Shown here one piece after another: positions 15,987-25,483 of a stretch of DNA of 64,000 nucleotides. A program made the position numbers and the translations under genes. The notes under the pieces were generated by a model. The model was not told the origin of the DNA and ran no database searches. It saw only the letters and a list, made by a program, of their open reading frames with translations. This stretch comes from Brochothrix campestris (lineage in GTDB: Bacteria; Bacillota; Bacilli; Lactobacillales; Listeriaceae). Location of the stretch: assembly GCF_046058945.1 (NCBI RefSeq), contig NZ_CP175511.1:1426001-1490000 (forward strand), read 5' to 3'. Within the stretch, counting starts at the first letter, position 1, and each line of letters starts with the position of its first letter.

Positions 15987-18554
15987 TTATTCTCTAATCA
16001 AATTGAATTTCAGTACCATTTCTTGGCTGATGGTTGTTTTGACGCCTTCTTGGGTTGAACCAAAATAGTCGCCGTCAAATGCAATTGTGAGTGTTTCTTC
16101 CGGCTTGATTGTTCCAATCGAAACGTTCTTAGTTGTTTCATTTAAGGATTGAATGACCGCGCTACCTTCAGCCTTTAAATTCAACCGCAGGCTGTTACTC
16201 TCTGCCATCGGGTCTTCGTCATCAGTTTTCAAGAAGCTAAGTCCGTTCGTTTCTTCGAAGTTGAAGGCGGCGAGTTCGACATTGACGCCTTTTTCGAAGG
16301 AATTATTTGTAATTTGATAGTCACGTGATTCGATTTGCTTAGCGACACCATTATTTTCGGTGTTAGCAAACAACATCGCCGTCGGAATCGTCACATCAAT
16401 CTCATCGGCTGGGTCTTTAACAATGACTTCAGTTATTGTTTTAACGATATCTCCATTGTGATTAGGTAAACCATAAATAACAACATAATCACCTGCAACA
16501 GATGTATCAATCATTGCGTTATTAGCAACCCAACTCATCTCACTACTAAATGGGAGCGATTCACCATCGGCATTGGTGGCACTCACAAAACCATCGGCTG
16601 GATCATAGTTATCTCCCACATATAACGTTACTTTTTTTGCTACGATGCTCGTTTTATCTTCGTGGACACGCACAACCGCATCTGGTTTCGCACTATCGAT
16701 AATCGCACCATTCGCTTTTTTTAATTGAACACGCACAGTATGTTCCCCCGGTTTATTGGTGTTTAATTTTTTTGTTTCAACACCATCAATAAAATATTTA
16801 TAGACGTCTTGTGCGTTAATCGCTTGACCATCTTGATCGACCACTTTTTTTAGTGGAGCATTGGCATCGAATTTATCATCGACATACAGTTTAACGTCTT
16901 GTAAGTTGGCTGCTGTTTGATCGGCTTTAACGGTGACGGTATAAGATGACGTGACCGTTTCAGCCTTCTCAAATTTATAGGTCAGGGTTTTATGATAGAC
17001 ACCTGGTGTTTGTGTATCAACGGTATCGCCGCCCACGGTGAGCCCCGGGTTATTCCATGCTAATGCGTTACCGAGATGATCGGTGCCTTTAACGAAGTTA
17101 ACCTTGGCATCATACGTTTGTCCTGCATACATCACACTGTCGTTTGTTTCGACCACAGGTGTAACGAATTTGCGATAAATATAATCGACTGATTTGACAC
17201 TATTATCAAGTATCCCTGTCGTGTTCTTAGGAATACCCACCAACGTATAGCCCGGTAGCGTTAACTGATACTCAGGTGTTGTTGCGTCATACGGATCGTG
17301 ATAATAACCGAGTATTGTTTGACTCGAACGAATACTATGGTCATTTTCATCCGTATAAGTGACTCTCACACCATATAATTGTTTATTAGCAACATACACA
17401 CCGGCCTCGCGCGTGTGACTTCCTAACAACTGAGTTCTTGAATAGACTAAAGTTGGCTTAGCAGTACTCGAATATTTACCCGTGTATACTTCATTCGGAG
17501 CAATAAACGGTAAATCGGCATTGATTTCCAATTGCTCGCCACTCGGAAGGCTAATACTGTTTAAATTTTTGAGACTCGAAAACATCTTATCAACAAAAAT
17601 CGTCTTCGGAAAAACACCCTTCCAGTTTGAGATGTCAAGATCAGTCAACAGGTCACAGTGATTGAACATGTTTTGAAATTGACTCCCTAATGAAATATCA
17701 AAGTTGGCAATTTGAAGGTCCGCTAGCTCCAAGCAACCGTTGAACATATCATTAAAAAAGCTAACATTTTGCGTATCCCATGAGGATAAATCTAATTTTT
17801 TGAGATGATAGCAGTTTTTGAACATTTCATTCATCGCTGTCACATTTGACATATCAAAGTACTGTAGCCCATTAATTGTAGTGACATCTTGCAAATCCTT
17901 AAAAAAACCTGTTAGTAAACGATTTAAAATACTCGTTTTATCATACGTCAACGGTCCGTTAAAGGTGATTTTTTTAACATCATGGTGACCCAACCATGGC
18001 ACTGCTTGAGGATGCATGCTCGGAACATAACCGGCATCGATAACGAGTTCCCTTGTATCAAAGTAGTAAGTGAACCTCGTACCACCACTACCGTATCCGC
18101 CCCAATTGCCATTAGCATATGACCCCTCCTTTGGGTTTTTTTCAGCTGTCGGTATTGTTCTAGCAACGAATGGTGCTTCTTCATTCGTTTCAGCTGCATT
18201 TATGTCCGGTTTAGCAGAAACGGTTTGCGGTCGTGTTGCCTCGTTTTCACTCGACTCACTCGCAGTGGTTGTTTCACTGCTAGTACTAGACTCAGTCGTA
18301 CTGTCAAGCGACGATGCTGTTTCGGTCGTATCAGCAAGCTGCTGCGAATCTGGTCGATTGCTAGATGCCATATCACTTTCAAGTCGTTTTGTGGTTGTTT
18401 CTTCGATTGCTGATAAATCTGTAACTAAGGAACTGACCGCCTCGGTTGTCCCATTCGTTGCGATTGAACGAGCTGTTGCAGTTTCGACAGCTAAAAGCGG
18501 TAAGCTACTGTTAATAATAAGAACAGCTAGTGTCACAATCGGCCACTTTTTCAT
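15987..18554 (-). CDS. Secreted LRR/MucBP/Ig-like surface protein (CscC-like), 855 residues
   Basis: A paralogue of the 863-residue protein with the same order. Signal peptide (1-30), long Ser/Thr/Glu spacer (31-150), DUF285 leucine-rich repeats (about 195-345; SNVTAMNEMFKNC, DLSSWDTQNV), a MucBP-like domain (about 400-470), three Ig-like domains (about 475-715). The C-terminal domain runs from INVTIPTAMLF-like IDVTIPTAMLFANTEN to MVLKFNLIRE. It has no LPxTG and no WxL motif. The gene starts 18 bases after the membrane-anchored protein gene (18573), so it is the distal gene of that operon. The spacer diverges strongly from the paralogue, whereas the C-terminal domain is well kept, as expected if that domain provides attachment. 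Confidence 0.75.
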   Translation of the reverse strand: MKKWPIVTLAVLIINSSLPLLAVETATARSIATNGTTEAVSSLVTDLSAIEETTTKRLESDMASSNRPDSQQLADTTETASSLDSTTESSTSSETTTASESSENEATRPQTVSAKPDINAAETNEEAPFVARTIPTAEKNPKEGSYANGNWGGYGSGGTRFTYYFDTRELVIDAGYVPSMHPQAVPWLGHHDVKKITFNGPLTYDKTSILNRLLTGFFKDLQDVTTINGLQYFDMSNVTAMNEMFKNCYHLKKLDLSSWDTQNVSFFNDMFNGCLELADLQIANFDISLGSQFQNMFNHCDLLTDLDISNWKGVFPKTIFVDKMFSSLKNLNSISLPSGEQLEINADLPFIAPNEVYTGKYSSTAKPTLVYSRTQLLGSHTREAGVYVANKQLYGVRVTYTDENDHSIRSSQTILGYYHDPYDATTPEYQLTLPGYTLVGIPKNTTGILDNSVKSVDYIYRKFVTPVVETNDSVMYAGQTYDAKVNFVKGTDHLGNALAWNNPGLTVGGDTVDTQTPGVYHKTLTYKFEKAETVTSSYTVTVKADQTAANLQDVKLYVDDKFDANAPLKKVVDQDGQAINAQDVYKYFIDGVETKKLNTNKPGEHTVRVQLKKANGAIIDSAKPDAVVRVHEDKTSIVAKKVTLYVGDNYDPADGFVSATNADGESLPFSSEMSWVANNAMIDTSVAGDYVVIYGLPNHNGDIVKTITEVIVKDPADEIDVTIPTAMLFANTENNGVAKQIESRDYQITNNSFEKGVNVELAAFNFEETNGLSFLKTDDEDPMAESNSLRLNLKAEGSAVIQSLNETTKNVSIGTIKPEETLTIAFDGDYFGSTQEGVKTTISQEMVLKFNLIRE

Positions 18555-18572
18555 TGAATTCCCTCCCTCTGC

Positions 18573-19106
18573 TTATTTTTTAATACTCAAACTGACACCT
18601 GCTTGGGCACTTCCCTGCTTTTCCTTCGTTTTCGGGTCGAAAATATCGACTTCGGCTGTCGCCTCGTATTCACCTTTCGTTACTTTCTCATCGAGCGGTA
18701 CGTTTTTCACTTCATAGCCCGGCTGAATCGCTCCAGACTCATAAACGACTAATCCACTCGCATCGAGGCGAATTTTCACATTGATGGGATAGGCATTGCT
18801 GGCATCGTTGCGGATTTGTAACGAACCTGCTTTCGCCGATCCTTCAGAATAAACCGCTTCGGGGTAAATGCTTAAGGTGAAATTCGATGCATCAACCTTT
18901 GCCGAGGCTGCGGCCTTTTTTTGCGCTTTCGTAGCATCTTTATTAGCGGGTAAAAAATCACCGGCAATTATTTCGACATTGTCGGCATCCTTTAATAATT
19001 GATACATTGTAATGCTCACGGCGATTAGTAAAACAAGTCCGATAATGCTCACTATTTTCAATCGTTTTTTACGGTTGCGTACCTGTTCATCGATTAGTTC
19101 AGTCAT
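18573..19106 (-). CDS. Membrane-anchored extracellular protein of the csc-like locus
   Basis: A 177-residue protein with a basic N-terminus (RNRKKRLK), one transmembrane helix (about 20-37) and an Ala/Lys-rich linker. An extracellular beta-sandwich-like domain follows (about 70-177; SLQIRNDASNAYPINVKI, YESGAIQPGY, KGEYEATAEVDIFDP). This type of domain is widespread in Firmicutes surface loci, but I cannot name it. It sits where CscA (DUF916, membrane-anchored) sits in classical csc clusters and may tether the complex to the membrane. AAGGAG six bases upstream selects ATG 19106 over an ATG at 19133. Confidence 0.65.
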   Translation of the reverse strand: MTELIDEQVRNRKKRLKIVSIIGLVLLIAVSITMYQLLKDADNVEIIAGDFLPANKDATKAQKKAAASAKVDASNFTLSIYPEAVYSEGSAKAGSLQIRNDASNAYPINVKIRLDASGLVVYESGAIQPGYEVKNVPLDEKVTKGEYEATAEVDIFDPKTKEKQGSAQAGVSLSIKK

Positions 19107-19231
19107 TATTAGCTCCTTCTTTAGTGGTTTCATTCATTGTTTTGTTTGTCTTCGTTATAATCAAAAGGATGTAAGCCCATAGGTGTGTGCTATGGACTTA
19201 CACGTTGTATGAGTCTAATTAACGCATGGCT

Positions 19232-19576
19232 TTAACACTGTGTTTCACCAAATGTTTGTCGTTCTTTCACTACCAACCACACAAGTGCGCTTGCTACAAC
19301 AATGAAGCCACTGAGAAAGACATATAATGAGTAAACAAGCCCGGTTTTTGGAAGTGTGCCGGTTGGTTTGATGGTCGTATGCACGGTCAACTCATCGGTT
19401 TTTTGTGGCGTTCCCTGATGACCAGCAAGCTGTGGGGGCGCTTTAGCTGGTGAGCCAATCACGCCACTAATTTGCACCGTTTGATTGGCCGATGTTTGAC
19501 TCGCCGCGACTGAACATATCGGTGAGAAAGCATAGCCTACGAGTAATAAAAGCAGCACTCGTTTCCAAATTTTCAT
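19232..19576 (-). CDS. Small LPxTG wall-anchored protein (CscD-like)
   Basis: A 114-residue protein with a signal peptide (1-26), a short Thr/Pro/Gln-rich mature part, LPKTG at about residue 75, a hydrophobic segment and a final charged stretch (VVKERQ). This is the compact form expected for CscD of cell-surface-complex clusters, where a sortase links it to peptidoglycan. The gene lies between the 210-residue secreted protein and the membrane-anchored protein genes. An AAAGGAG site precedes ATG 19576. Confidence 0.75.
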   Translation of the reverse strand: MKIWKRVLLLLLVGYAFSPICSVAASQTSANQTVQISGVIGSPAKAPPQLAGHQGTPQKTDELTVHTTIKPTGTLPKTGLVYSLYVFLSGFIVVASALVWLVVKERQTFGETQC

Positions 19577-19605
19577 GGCTTAGCTCCTTTCTCTGCTTTG
19601 TCGGC

Positions 19606-20238
19606 CTATGACTGCGGCACTGTGTTACCGTTTAAATCAAGCGACTGGAATTTCAAGACCATGTTATACTCGACTTTTTGACTTTGTTGCTCGGCATCAA
19701 TTGTCGGTAAGAGTGACGTATCAACATCACCAGTGAATTTGAAGTTGAAGTAATCTTTTGTATCACCTTGTGCAGCTGCTAAGTCAGCTAATGTCACGTT
19801 GGTTGGTTCTTCTCCCCCAATTAAATCAACTGCTGGAATTTGTTGACCGTTACCCGCTGGTGCTAAAGTTAATTTAGTTAACGCTTCATGGCCTGAAGTT
19901 GTATCAAATGATGTGAGTGATACTTTAACGCCACGACCTGAGTTGTTCATTACTTGGTAGTTCGAAGGTGACGTGATTGTTTTGTTGTCAGTTGTTTCAT
20001 CAGAGTTGAAAACTACGGCAGTCGGTAGGGTAACATTAATCCACTTATCGCTTCCCTCTGGTAACGTTTCACCTGGATCCGTGTTATCACTGTTACCGAG
20101 TAATCCTTTTGTTTGAATCGATGCGGCGTTCTCACCAACAACATCTTGCCCTTCGTAGGCAAAAACTGATGTTCCTGCTCCAACTACCATTGTTCCTACT
20201 AAAACTGCGGCTGCACATGCTTGTAAACCTTTTTTCAT
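19606..20238 (-). CDS. Small secreted protein carrying only the shared C-terminal domain (CscB-like)
   Basis: A 210-residue secreted protein: signal peptide (1-27, ending SVFA), short linker, then one domain (about 65-205). The domain opens with WINVTLPTAVVFNSDE, has NYQVMNNSGRGVKVSL in the middle and VEYNMVLKFQSL near the end. The same pattern (xINVTxPTAxxF ... NNS ... MxLKFN) closes the two large surface proteins downstream. WxL proteins of csc loci have the same relation to their large partners, but the W-x-L motif is absent here. First gene of the unit 20238-15987; GGAAGAAGG upstream. Confidence 0.7.
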   Translation of the reverse strand: MKKGLQACAAAVLVGTMVVGAGTSVFAYEGQDVVGENAASIQTKGLLGNSDNTDPGETLPEGSDKWINVTLPTAVVFNSDETTDNKTITSPSNYQVMNNSGRGVKVSLTSFDTTSGHEALTKLTLAPAGNGQQIPAVDLIGGEEPTNVTLADLAAAQGDTKDYFNFKFTGDVDTSLLPTIDAEQQSQKVEYNMVLKFQSLDLNGNTVPQS

Positions 20239-20395
20239 TCATTACGCCTTCTTCCTCTTATTTTTTGTTGGTTATTAAAAAGGTTTGTCGTCCTCTTAAC
20301 AACTTAACGTAAGAATAACATCTGCTTGATCAAACTGTCTTTTATGTTTTTTCCTTAGAACGACGTGGATTTGACAAAAAAAAGAAGCCTCTGCA

Positions 20396-20427
20396 GAAAA
20401 AAACCAGCCACGGCTAAGTGACTGGTT
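20396..20427 (-). terminator. Terminator after the Ig-repeat LPxTG gene
   Basis: On the minus strand AACCAGTCAC pairs with GTGGCTGGTT (one mismatch) and is followed by seven T. It separates the 858-residue LPxTG gene from the csc-like genes that follow. Confidence 0.7.
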
Positions 20428-20477
20428 CGAGCGTGTCGCTATAGTTACCTTATCTTACTGGTTGTTTACTGTGGTGC

Positions 20478-23054
20478 TTAACTTTTTTTCCGACGTGACA
20501 CTACATACAATGCCAGTGCTGTCGCAAACATCCCCATTGCAAGTGGCGCAGTTGATGCTGCATCACCTGTTTTCGGTAATTTCTTCTTGCTATCGCTCGG
20601 CTTGTTCTGGCCGCCATTTGGTCCTTTCGGTGGTGTCGGTGTTGGTCCTGGCTCTGGTTGTGGCTCTGATTCGCCCGCTTCTTCTATCACAGTGACAGTA
20701 ATTGTTTTTTGCAGTCCGGTTGGGCTCTCATATGTGATTGGATACGCACCGACTACCGCTGAATCCACTGCCCCACTTACGTTAATGTCTGCAAAGGCAA
20801 TTGCTTTGCCCTCGCTGTCAGTCGCGTAATCAAAGTTATCCATAGCCTGCCATTCATCACCAACAACAAGCGTGCTATCGTGTGCCTCTAATGATGCTAG
20901 ATTCACTTCACCGCTGGCAAACACGGTCACAAACACCGTCCGAGTTAAGCCCGCTGGCGAGGTGAAGATCAGTTTATTTGAGCCGATCTTCGTCGTGTCG
21001 ACACTGCCTTCCACATCGATTTGATCCAACGTTAAGACACTGCCGTCTTTAGCGGTAGCTGATACAAAGTTATCAGCTAAATCCCACTCATCACCGACAA
21101 ATAAGAAGGTATTTTGCACATTCAATGACGACCGGTTCTTTTTAACGGTAATTGTAGCTGTTTCGCTCAATTCACCAATCGTATACGTAACCGTATATAC
21201 CCCTTTTTCAAGTGAGTTAACCGTCCCATCTACTTTAATGTCTGTCATCGGAATGACTTCACCCTCTTTATCGAGGGCAGTTACAATGTTATCTACCGGC
21301 AACCACACATCACCCGTATAAATAACACTGTCTTTTACCTCAAATTTAAACGCATCGACTTTGACAGTGACAATAATCGTCAACTTAATGCCATCAGGTG
21401 TAATATACGTGATTGGGTAGTCACCAACCTTGGTCGTGTCGACTGTCCCTTGCACTGATATATGTGGCCACGTAATTGCTTCACCCTCTTTATTCGTTGC
21501 CGATACAAAATTATCTTCTGCCTGCCATTTATCGCCGACATAGACGATGCTATTATTTGCTTCGATACTAGCTTTGTTAGCAATGACAGTGATGGATGCA
21601 ATCGCTGTTTCACCAGTTGCTGTCGCGTAGGTTACTTTGTAGAGCCCTTCTTTGGTGAGGTCAACTTCACCTGTCACCGTCACTTTTTCAAAAGCAATTA
21701 CATTGCCATCTTTATCGGTAGCCGACACAAAGTTATCAGCTGCTTCCCACTTATCACCCACGTAAAGGCTACTATCTTTGACAACGAGCGTGGCTTGGTT
21801 AACGACCACTGTGACCGTAATCGTTGCCGTTTGACCGTCAGGCGCCGTGTAGGTTACTTGGTAGCTTCCTTCTTTGGCTGTATCGACGGTTCCTTCAACT
21901 TTAATGCTTGCGAAGGCAATCTCTTTACCATCCTTATCAAACGCCTTCACAAAGTTATCCTCTGCCTGCCACTTATCGCCCAAGTAGAGCGTGCTGTCTT
22001 TTAATTCAAAGACAGATTCATCAGCTTTGACAGTAACAGTAATTGTAATGCTCACATTATCAGCTGTGATATATTTTATGCTATATTCTCCCGCTTTCGT
22101 CGTATCAACAGTGCCTTCAATTGAGATTTGTTCGAATGGAATCACTTTGCCATCCTTATCGGTTGCACCAATAAAATTATCGGCCGGTTCCCATTTATCT
22201 CCAATATAAAGGACGCTGTTTTTAGCATCGATTAATGCCTGACTTTGAACAACGGTAATGGTTGCAATTGCTTCAATGCCACCATAGTGATAGGTCACTT
22301 TATAGCTGCCGGCTTTATCGGTCGACACATAGCCAGTGACTGTTAAATCGGCAAGCGTTAATGCGTTGCCTTCTTCATTAATAGCAGAGACAAAACTGTC
22401 AGCTGCCTCCCATTTATCACCGGTATGCAAGGTGATATCCTTTACGAAAATGGCTGTTTGGTTAGCGACATAATAATAAACAATCGTCTGTGCTGTCGCT
22501 GTATATTTTCCTGTTACTGCCAAACCGTCTTGTTTCACGCCATCGACTTCAACCTCTTTGGCTAGATAGTTGGCAATTGCAGCGGCGGTTACTGAAAATG
22601 GATCGCCGATTTTAGCATTCTCATCAGCAATGACTTTGTCCGCCTCTAACACTTTGCCACTGCCACTCTCTTTATATTGCACGGTAATTTTACCGACCGC
22701 TTCTGCACTCGTTTGTTTCACTGCTTGGTCTGGTTGACTGACCTGTGGTTGTTCATTTGCAACACTTGCTTCTATGGTTGACTCCGTTACCTCGGGCTCT
22801 TCAATGATATCCACTGGCGCTGGCTCAGATTCACTCGCTTCGATGACTGGTTCATGAGGCTGTGCTGGCTCTTCACCCACGCTTTCGGGCGCCGCTTCTT
22901 CCTCAATCACCTCATCATTACTCGTTGGCTGCTGTTCACTCGTCGCTGGCTCTTCACGCGTCTCGGCTTTGACCGGTGCACTGAATGGTGCCATCACTAA
23001 TGAAATGAACAACGTTACTACCACTAACCATTTAAAGCTACGTCCTGTTTCCAC
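20478..23054 (-). CDS. LPxTG surface protein with MucBP and eight Big_3-type Ig repeats
   Basis: Signal peptide (about 1-30), a Glu/Pro-rich spacer (31-118), and one MucBP-like domain (about 120-200; ITVQYKESGSGKVLEADKV). Eight bacterial Ig-like repeats of about 67-70 residues follow (about 205-790). Each has the pattern LYVGDKWEAADNFVSATDKDG, or a close variant shortened here to GDKWxAxDNFVSAT, then GTVDTTKxGxYxVTY. A Pro-rich stalk, LPKTG at about 825, a hydrophobic helix and RRKKS end the protein. Sortase should link it to the wall. The GTG start at 23054 has GAGGGGGG six bases upstream. Probably a stalk-like adhesin. Confidence 0.85.
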   Translation of the reverse strand: METGRSFKWLVVVTLFISLVMAPFSAPVKAETREEPATSEQQPTSNDEVIEEEAAPESVGEEPAQPHEPVIEASESEPAPVDIIEEPEVTESTIEASVANEQPQVSQPDQAVKQTSAEAVGKITVQYKESGSGKVLEADKVIADENAKIGDPFSVTAAAIANYLAKEVEVDGVKQDGLAVTGKYTATAQTIVYYYVANQTAIFVKDITLHTGDKWEAADSFVSAINEEGNALTLADLTVTGYVSTDKAGSYKVTYHYGGIEAIATITVVQSQALIDAKNSVLYIGDKWEPADNFIGATDKDGKVIPFEQISIEGTVDTTKAGEYSIKYITADNVSITITVTVKADESVFELKDSTLYLGDKWQAEDNFVKAFDKDGKEIAFASIKVEGTVDTAKEGSYQVTYTAPDGQTATITVTVVVNQATLVVKDSSLYVGDKWEAADNFVSATDKDGNVIAFEKVTVTGEVDLTKEGLYKVTYATATGETAIASITVIANKASIEANNSIVYVGDKWQAEDNFVSATNKEGEAITWPHISVQGTVDTTKVGDYPITYITPDGIKLTIIVTVKVDAFKFEVKDSVIYTGDVWLPVDNIVTALDKEGEVIPMTDIKVDGTVNSLEKGVYTVTYTIGELSETATITVKKNRSSLNVQNTFLFVGDEWDLADNFVSATAKDGSVLTLDQIDVEGSVDTTKIGSNKLIFTSPAGLTRTVFVTVFASGEVNLASLEAHDSTLVVGDEWQAMDNFDYATDSEGKAIAFADINVSGAVDSAVVGAYPITYESPTGLQKTITVTVIEEAGESEPQPEPGPTPTPPKGPNGGQNKPSDSKKKLPKTGDAASTAPLAMGMFATALALYVVSRRKKS

Positions 23055-23139
23055 AAAATTCCCCCCTCAATATCGTATTAACCTGATTGTTGGTCTTACG
23101 GTAGAGCTGAGTGCTGTGTCGACCACCTGGGCAAGGGGT

Positions 23140-23823
23140 CTACTGTGTATGAACGATTGACCCAATGTGTGTGAAATAATTCATGATGCCAAATAAAACA
23201 ATGATAACGCCAATTACCTTGGCTAACTTGATGACCTGTGTGGTTAACTGACCCTCTAATTGCTCATTGAGACAAATTGGCAACAGCAAGGCAAACACGC
23301 TGATACCGGCATAAAGCAACGAGATGAACCAAGATTCAATCCAAGAGTAGTTAGCAAAGAGACTCATCAACGGTTCTGCTGCAGACGCGGCAAATAAGCG
23401 GTATGTGACCCCAGCAACTGCGATGGCAAGTAACACACCGCCCAGACTGACAATAAACAAACGCTGCGGTAGCATTTTTGCAATGAGAGCAATTTTGTAA
23501 GTCGTTGGTCGCAGTAATCGTGTGCGCCACAAATGCCAACTGAGCACTAACAGCAGTATGCCAAATACGAGTGACGGCTCGCCGAAAATAATAGCAGCAT
23601 AAGCATAACCAATCTTTGCTAACGGCCATGTTAACGTCATGTGTAGACCAGTAATAACTAAGAGTAGGCCTGGTACAAAAAACGCCAAAGACCAGCCCTC
23701 AAGATTTCGTAACGTACCCGCTGCCAATTGTTGCATCACTTGTACAATGAGCAGTAACCCGCAACCAGCAGAGATAGTCATTAGTGTAGTGTAAACCTGT
23801 GTCGATGCCCATGCGATTGACAT
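23140..23823 (-). CDS. Polytopic membrane protein, possibly DUF981-like
   Basis: A 227-residue protein with six or seven hydrophobic segments and few charged loops. It shows GLHMTLTWPLAKIGYAYA near residue 80, which resembles DUF981 membrane proteins; this is only a recollection of the family. The start is ATG 23823 because GGAGGTGGG sits just upstream, although the frame remains open 16 codons further. It precedes the LPxTG gene by about 85 bases on the same strand and may share its transcript. Confidence 0.6.
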   Translation of the reverse strand: MSIAWASTQVYTTLMTISAGCGLLLIVQVMQQLAAGTLRNLEGWSLAFFVPGLLLVITGLHMTLTWPLAKIGYAYAAIIFGEPSLVFGILLLVLSWHLWRTRLLRPTTYKIALIAKMLPQRLFIVSLGGVLLAIAVAGVTYRLFAASAAEPLMSLFANYSWIESWFISLLYAGISVFALLLPICLNEQLEGQLTTQVIKLAKVIGVIIVLFGIMNYFTHIGSIVHTQ

Positions 23824-24028
23824 ACACCCACCTCCATTTTCACCATAACTTTTTCTATTGTCATTTGTCAAAGGAATTACCGTTTTTCTTACTTTATAAA
23901 TAGTTAAGGATGAAAGTGTAAGAAAATGAAAGAACTATCATTCCAACTTTTATTTTCAGAAAACAACTGCTTTCCAGTACGCAAAAATGTTATACTGAAA
24001 GTTGGGATAAGACTAAGGAGATGATATT

Positions 24029-24847
24029 TTGAAACAAACTCGCTTTAAAAGAGTCACGCATCATGCGTTGACAATACCGCTCATTTTGAACATTTTAGTG
24101 ACCGTGACCTTGATTCGACAAATCTTTATCGGTAATTGGCATAATGTTTTTCTCTGTGCCTTAACGCTAATGCTGTTTACGCTACCGACCATTGTTGAAC
24201 GTCAATTAAAAATACATATACCAAAGGCGATGCAAATTGTCATCTTATTGTTTATTTTTTCGTCTGAAATACTTGGTGAAATTCATAATTTTTATGGCAC
24301 ATTTACCCATTGGGACACGATGTTGCATACACTTAATGGCTTTTTATGTGCCGCGATTGGCTTCTCACTTGTCGATATTTTAAACCGGCACGACAGCGTT
24401 AAAATCAATTTATCACCACTGTCTGTTGCCCTCGTAGCCTTTTGTTTTTCGATGACAATCGGCGTGCTTTGGGAGTTTTTCGAATACGGTGTCGATACTT
24501 TTATGGCAATGGATATGCAAAAGGATCGCATCGTCCAGTCGATTGCAACCGTCACCTTAGAACCGAATGGCCAAAACATTCCCGTGGTGGTTGATAATAT
24601 TCAGTACACCCAAATCTATTCAGGGACCGATATGAACAACTTAAGCCAGACAGTCATTGCTGGTGGATATTTAGATATAGGCCTTATCGATACAATGAAG
24701 GACCTACTCGTCAACTTTGTCGGCGCGTTCGTCTTCTCAGTGTTCGGGTGGCTCTATATTAAAAATCGTGATAAATATGCCTTTGCGGGTAAATTCATGC
24801 CGATGACAGAACGGACGTATCAAAAACGATTGAAACTTAAGAAATAA
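24029..24847 (+). CDS. DUF2238-like membrane protein
   Basis: A 272-residue membrane protein with about six hydrophobic segments. HWDTMLHTLNGFLCAAIGFS (about 93-112) and VLWEFFEYGVD (about 150-160) are typical of the DUF2238/YjdF family, function unknown. The start is an unusual TTG: AAGGAG lies eight bases before it, and the ATG that overlaps the site at 24021 hits a stop after three codons. Single-gene unit ending in a terminator, immediately before an IS element. Confidence 0.75.
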   Translation: MKQTRFKRVTHHALTIPLILNILVTVTLIRQIFIGNWHNVFLCALTLMLFTLPTIVERQLKIHIPKAMQIVILLFIFSSEILGEIHNFYGTFTHWDTMLHTLNGFLCAAIGFSLVDILNRHDSVKINLSPLSVALVAFCFSMTIGVLWEFFEYGVDTFMAMDMQKDRIVQSIATVTLEPNGQNIPVVVDNIQYTQIYSGTDMNNLSQTVIAGGYLDIGLIDTMKDLLVNFVGAFVFSVFGWLYIKNRDKYAFAGKFMPMTERTYQKRLKLKK

Positions 24848-24850
24848 TGA

Positions 24851-24896
24851 ATGCGCCCACTCGTGTCAACCAGAGACATAGGTGGGCTATTTTATT
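24851..24896 (+). terminator. Terminator after the DUF2238-like gene
   Basis: GCCCAC (24854-24859) pairs with GTGGGC (24882-24887) over a 22-base loop, followed by TATTTTATT. Modest stem, good position directly after the stop codon. Confidence 0.5.
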
Positions 24897-25071
24897 AACT
24901 AGCGGAGAACACTCGCGACTTTAGTCGTGTAGATGAATCGGCTTCGGTTGAGGCACAGTATTTTACTGTGTCAATCAACCGACATATATTATTATATTCT
25001 AATATGTAAATATTGTTTTAACAGCATCTCTATCTGTACATAGGTTATAATTTTCATGAGGTGATTAACCT

Positions 25072-25473
25072 ATGTCAGAAGTACATTATGGACGTGGTTA
25101 TGTCTATGCTATACAGTACCATCTTGTATGGTGCGTTAAATATCGACGATCTATACTCTGTGGAAAAGTAGAAGATGATTTGAAACATATTTTGTTACAA
25201 ATTGCATATGATAATGAGTTTTCAATCACAGAAATGGAGTCAGATAAAGACCATATTCATTTACTAATTGAATGTAGACCACAACATTACATCCCAAATA
25301 TTGTCAAAGCTTTGAAAGGCGTCTCTGCTCGTTTTCTATTTAAGAAACATCCTGACTTGAAAACACAATTATGGGGCGGTCACTTATGGAATCCTAGCTA
25401 CTTCGTAGCCACAGTTATTGAAAATACAGAAGAACAGATTAAACTATATATTCAACGTCAAAAAAAGAAATGA
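25072..25473 (+). CDS. tnpA: IS200/IS605 transposase TnpA (Y1 HUH)
   Basis: A 133-residue Y1 transposase that cuts and rejoins single-stranded DNA at the element ends. The HUH metal motif is DHIHLLIEC (about 62-70), and the C-terminal helix with the catalytic Tyr lies around WNPSYFVATVIENTEEQIK (about 108-126). Length and motifs are complete, so the enzyme is likely active. The start at 25072 has GAGGTGATT upstream. It ends ten bases before tnpB. Confidence 0.9.
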   Translation: MSEVHYGRGYVYAIQYHLVWCVKYRRSILCGKVEDDLKHILLQIAYDNEFSITEMESDKDHIHLLIECRPQHYIPNIVKALKGVSARFLFKKHPDLKTQLWGGHLWNPSYFVATVIENTEEQIKLYIQRQKKK

Positions 25474-25483
25474 GGTGAATGCA

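Noticed and set aside
24855..24990. Palindromes before tnpA taken as extra terminators
   Set aside because: Those from about 24914 on fit the left-end hairpins of the IS605 element and lack T-tracts.
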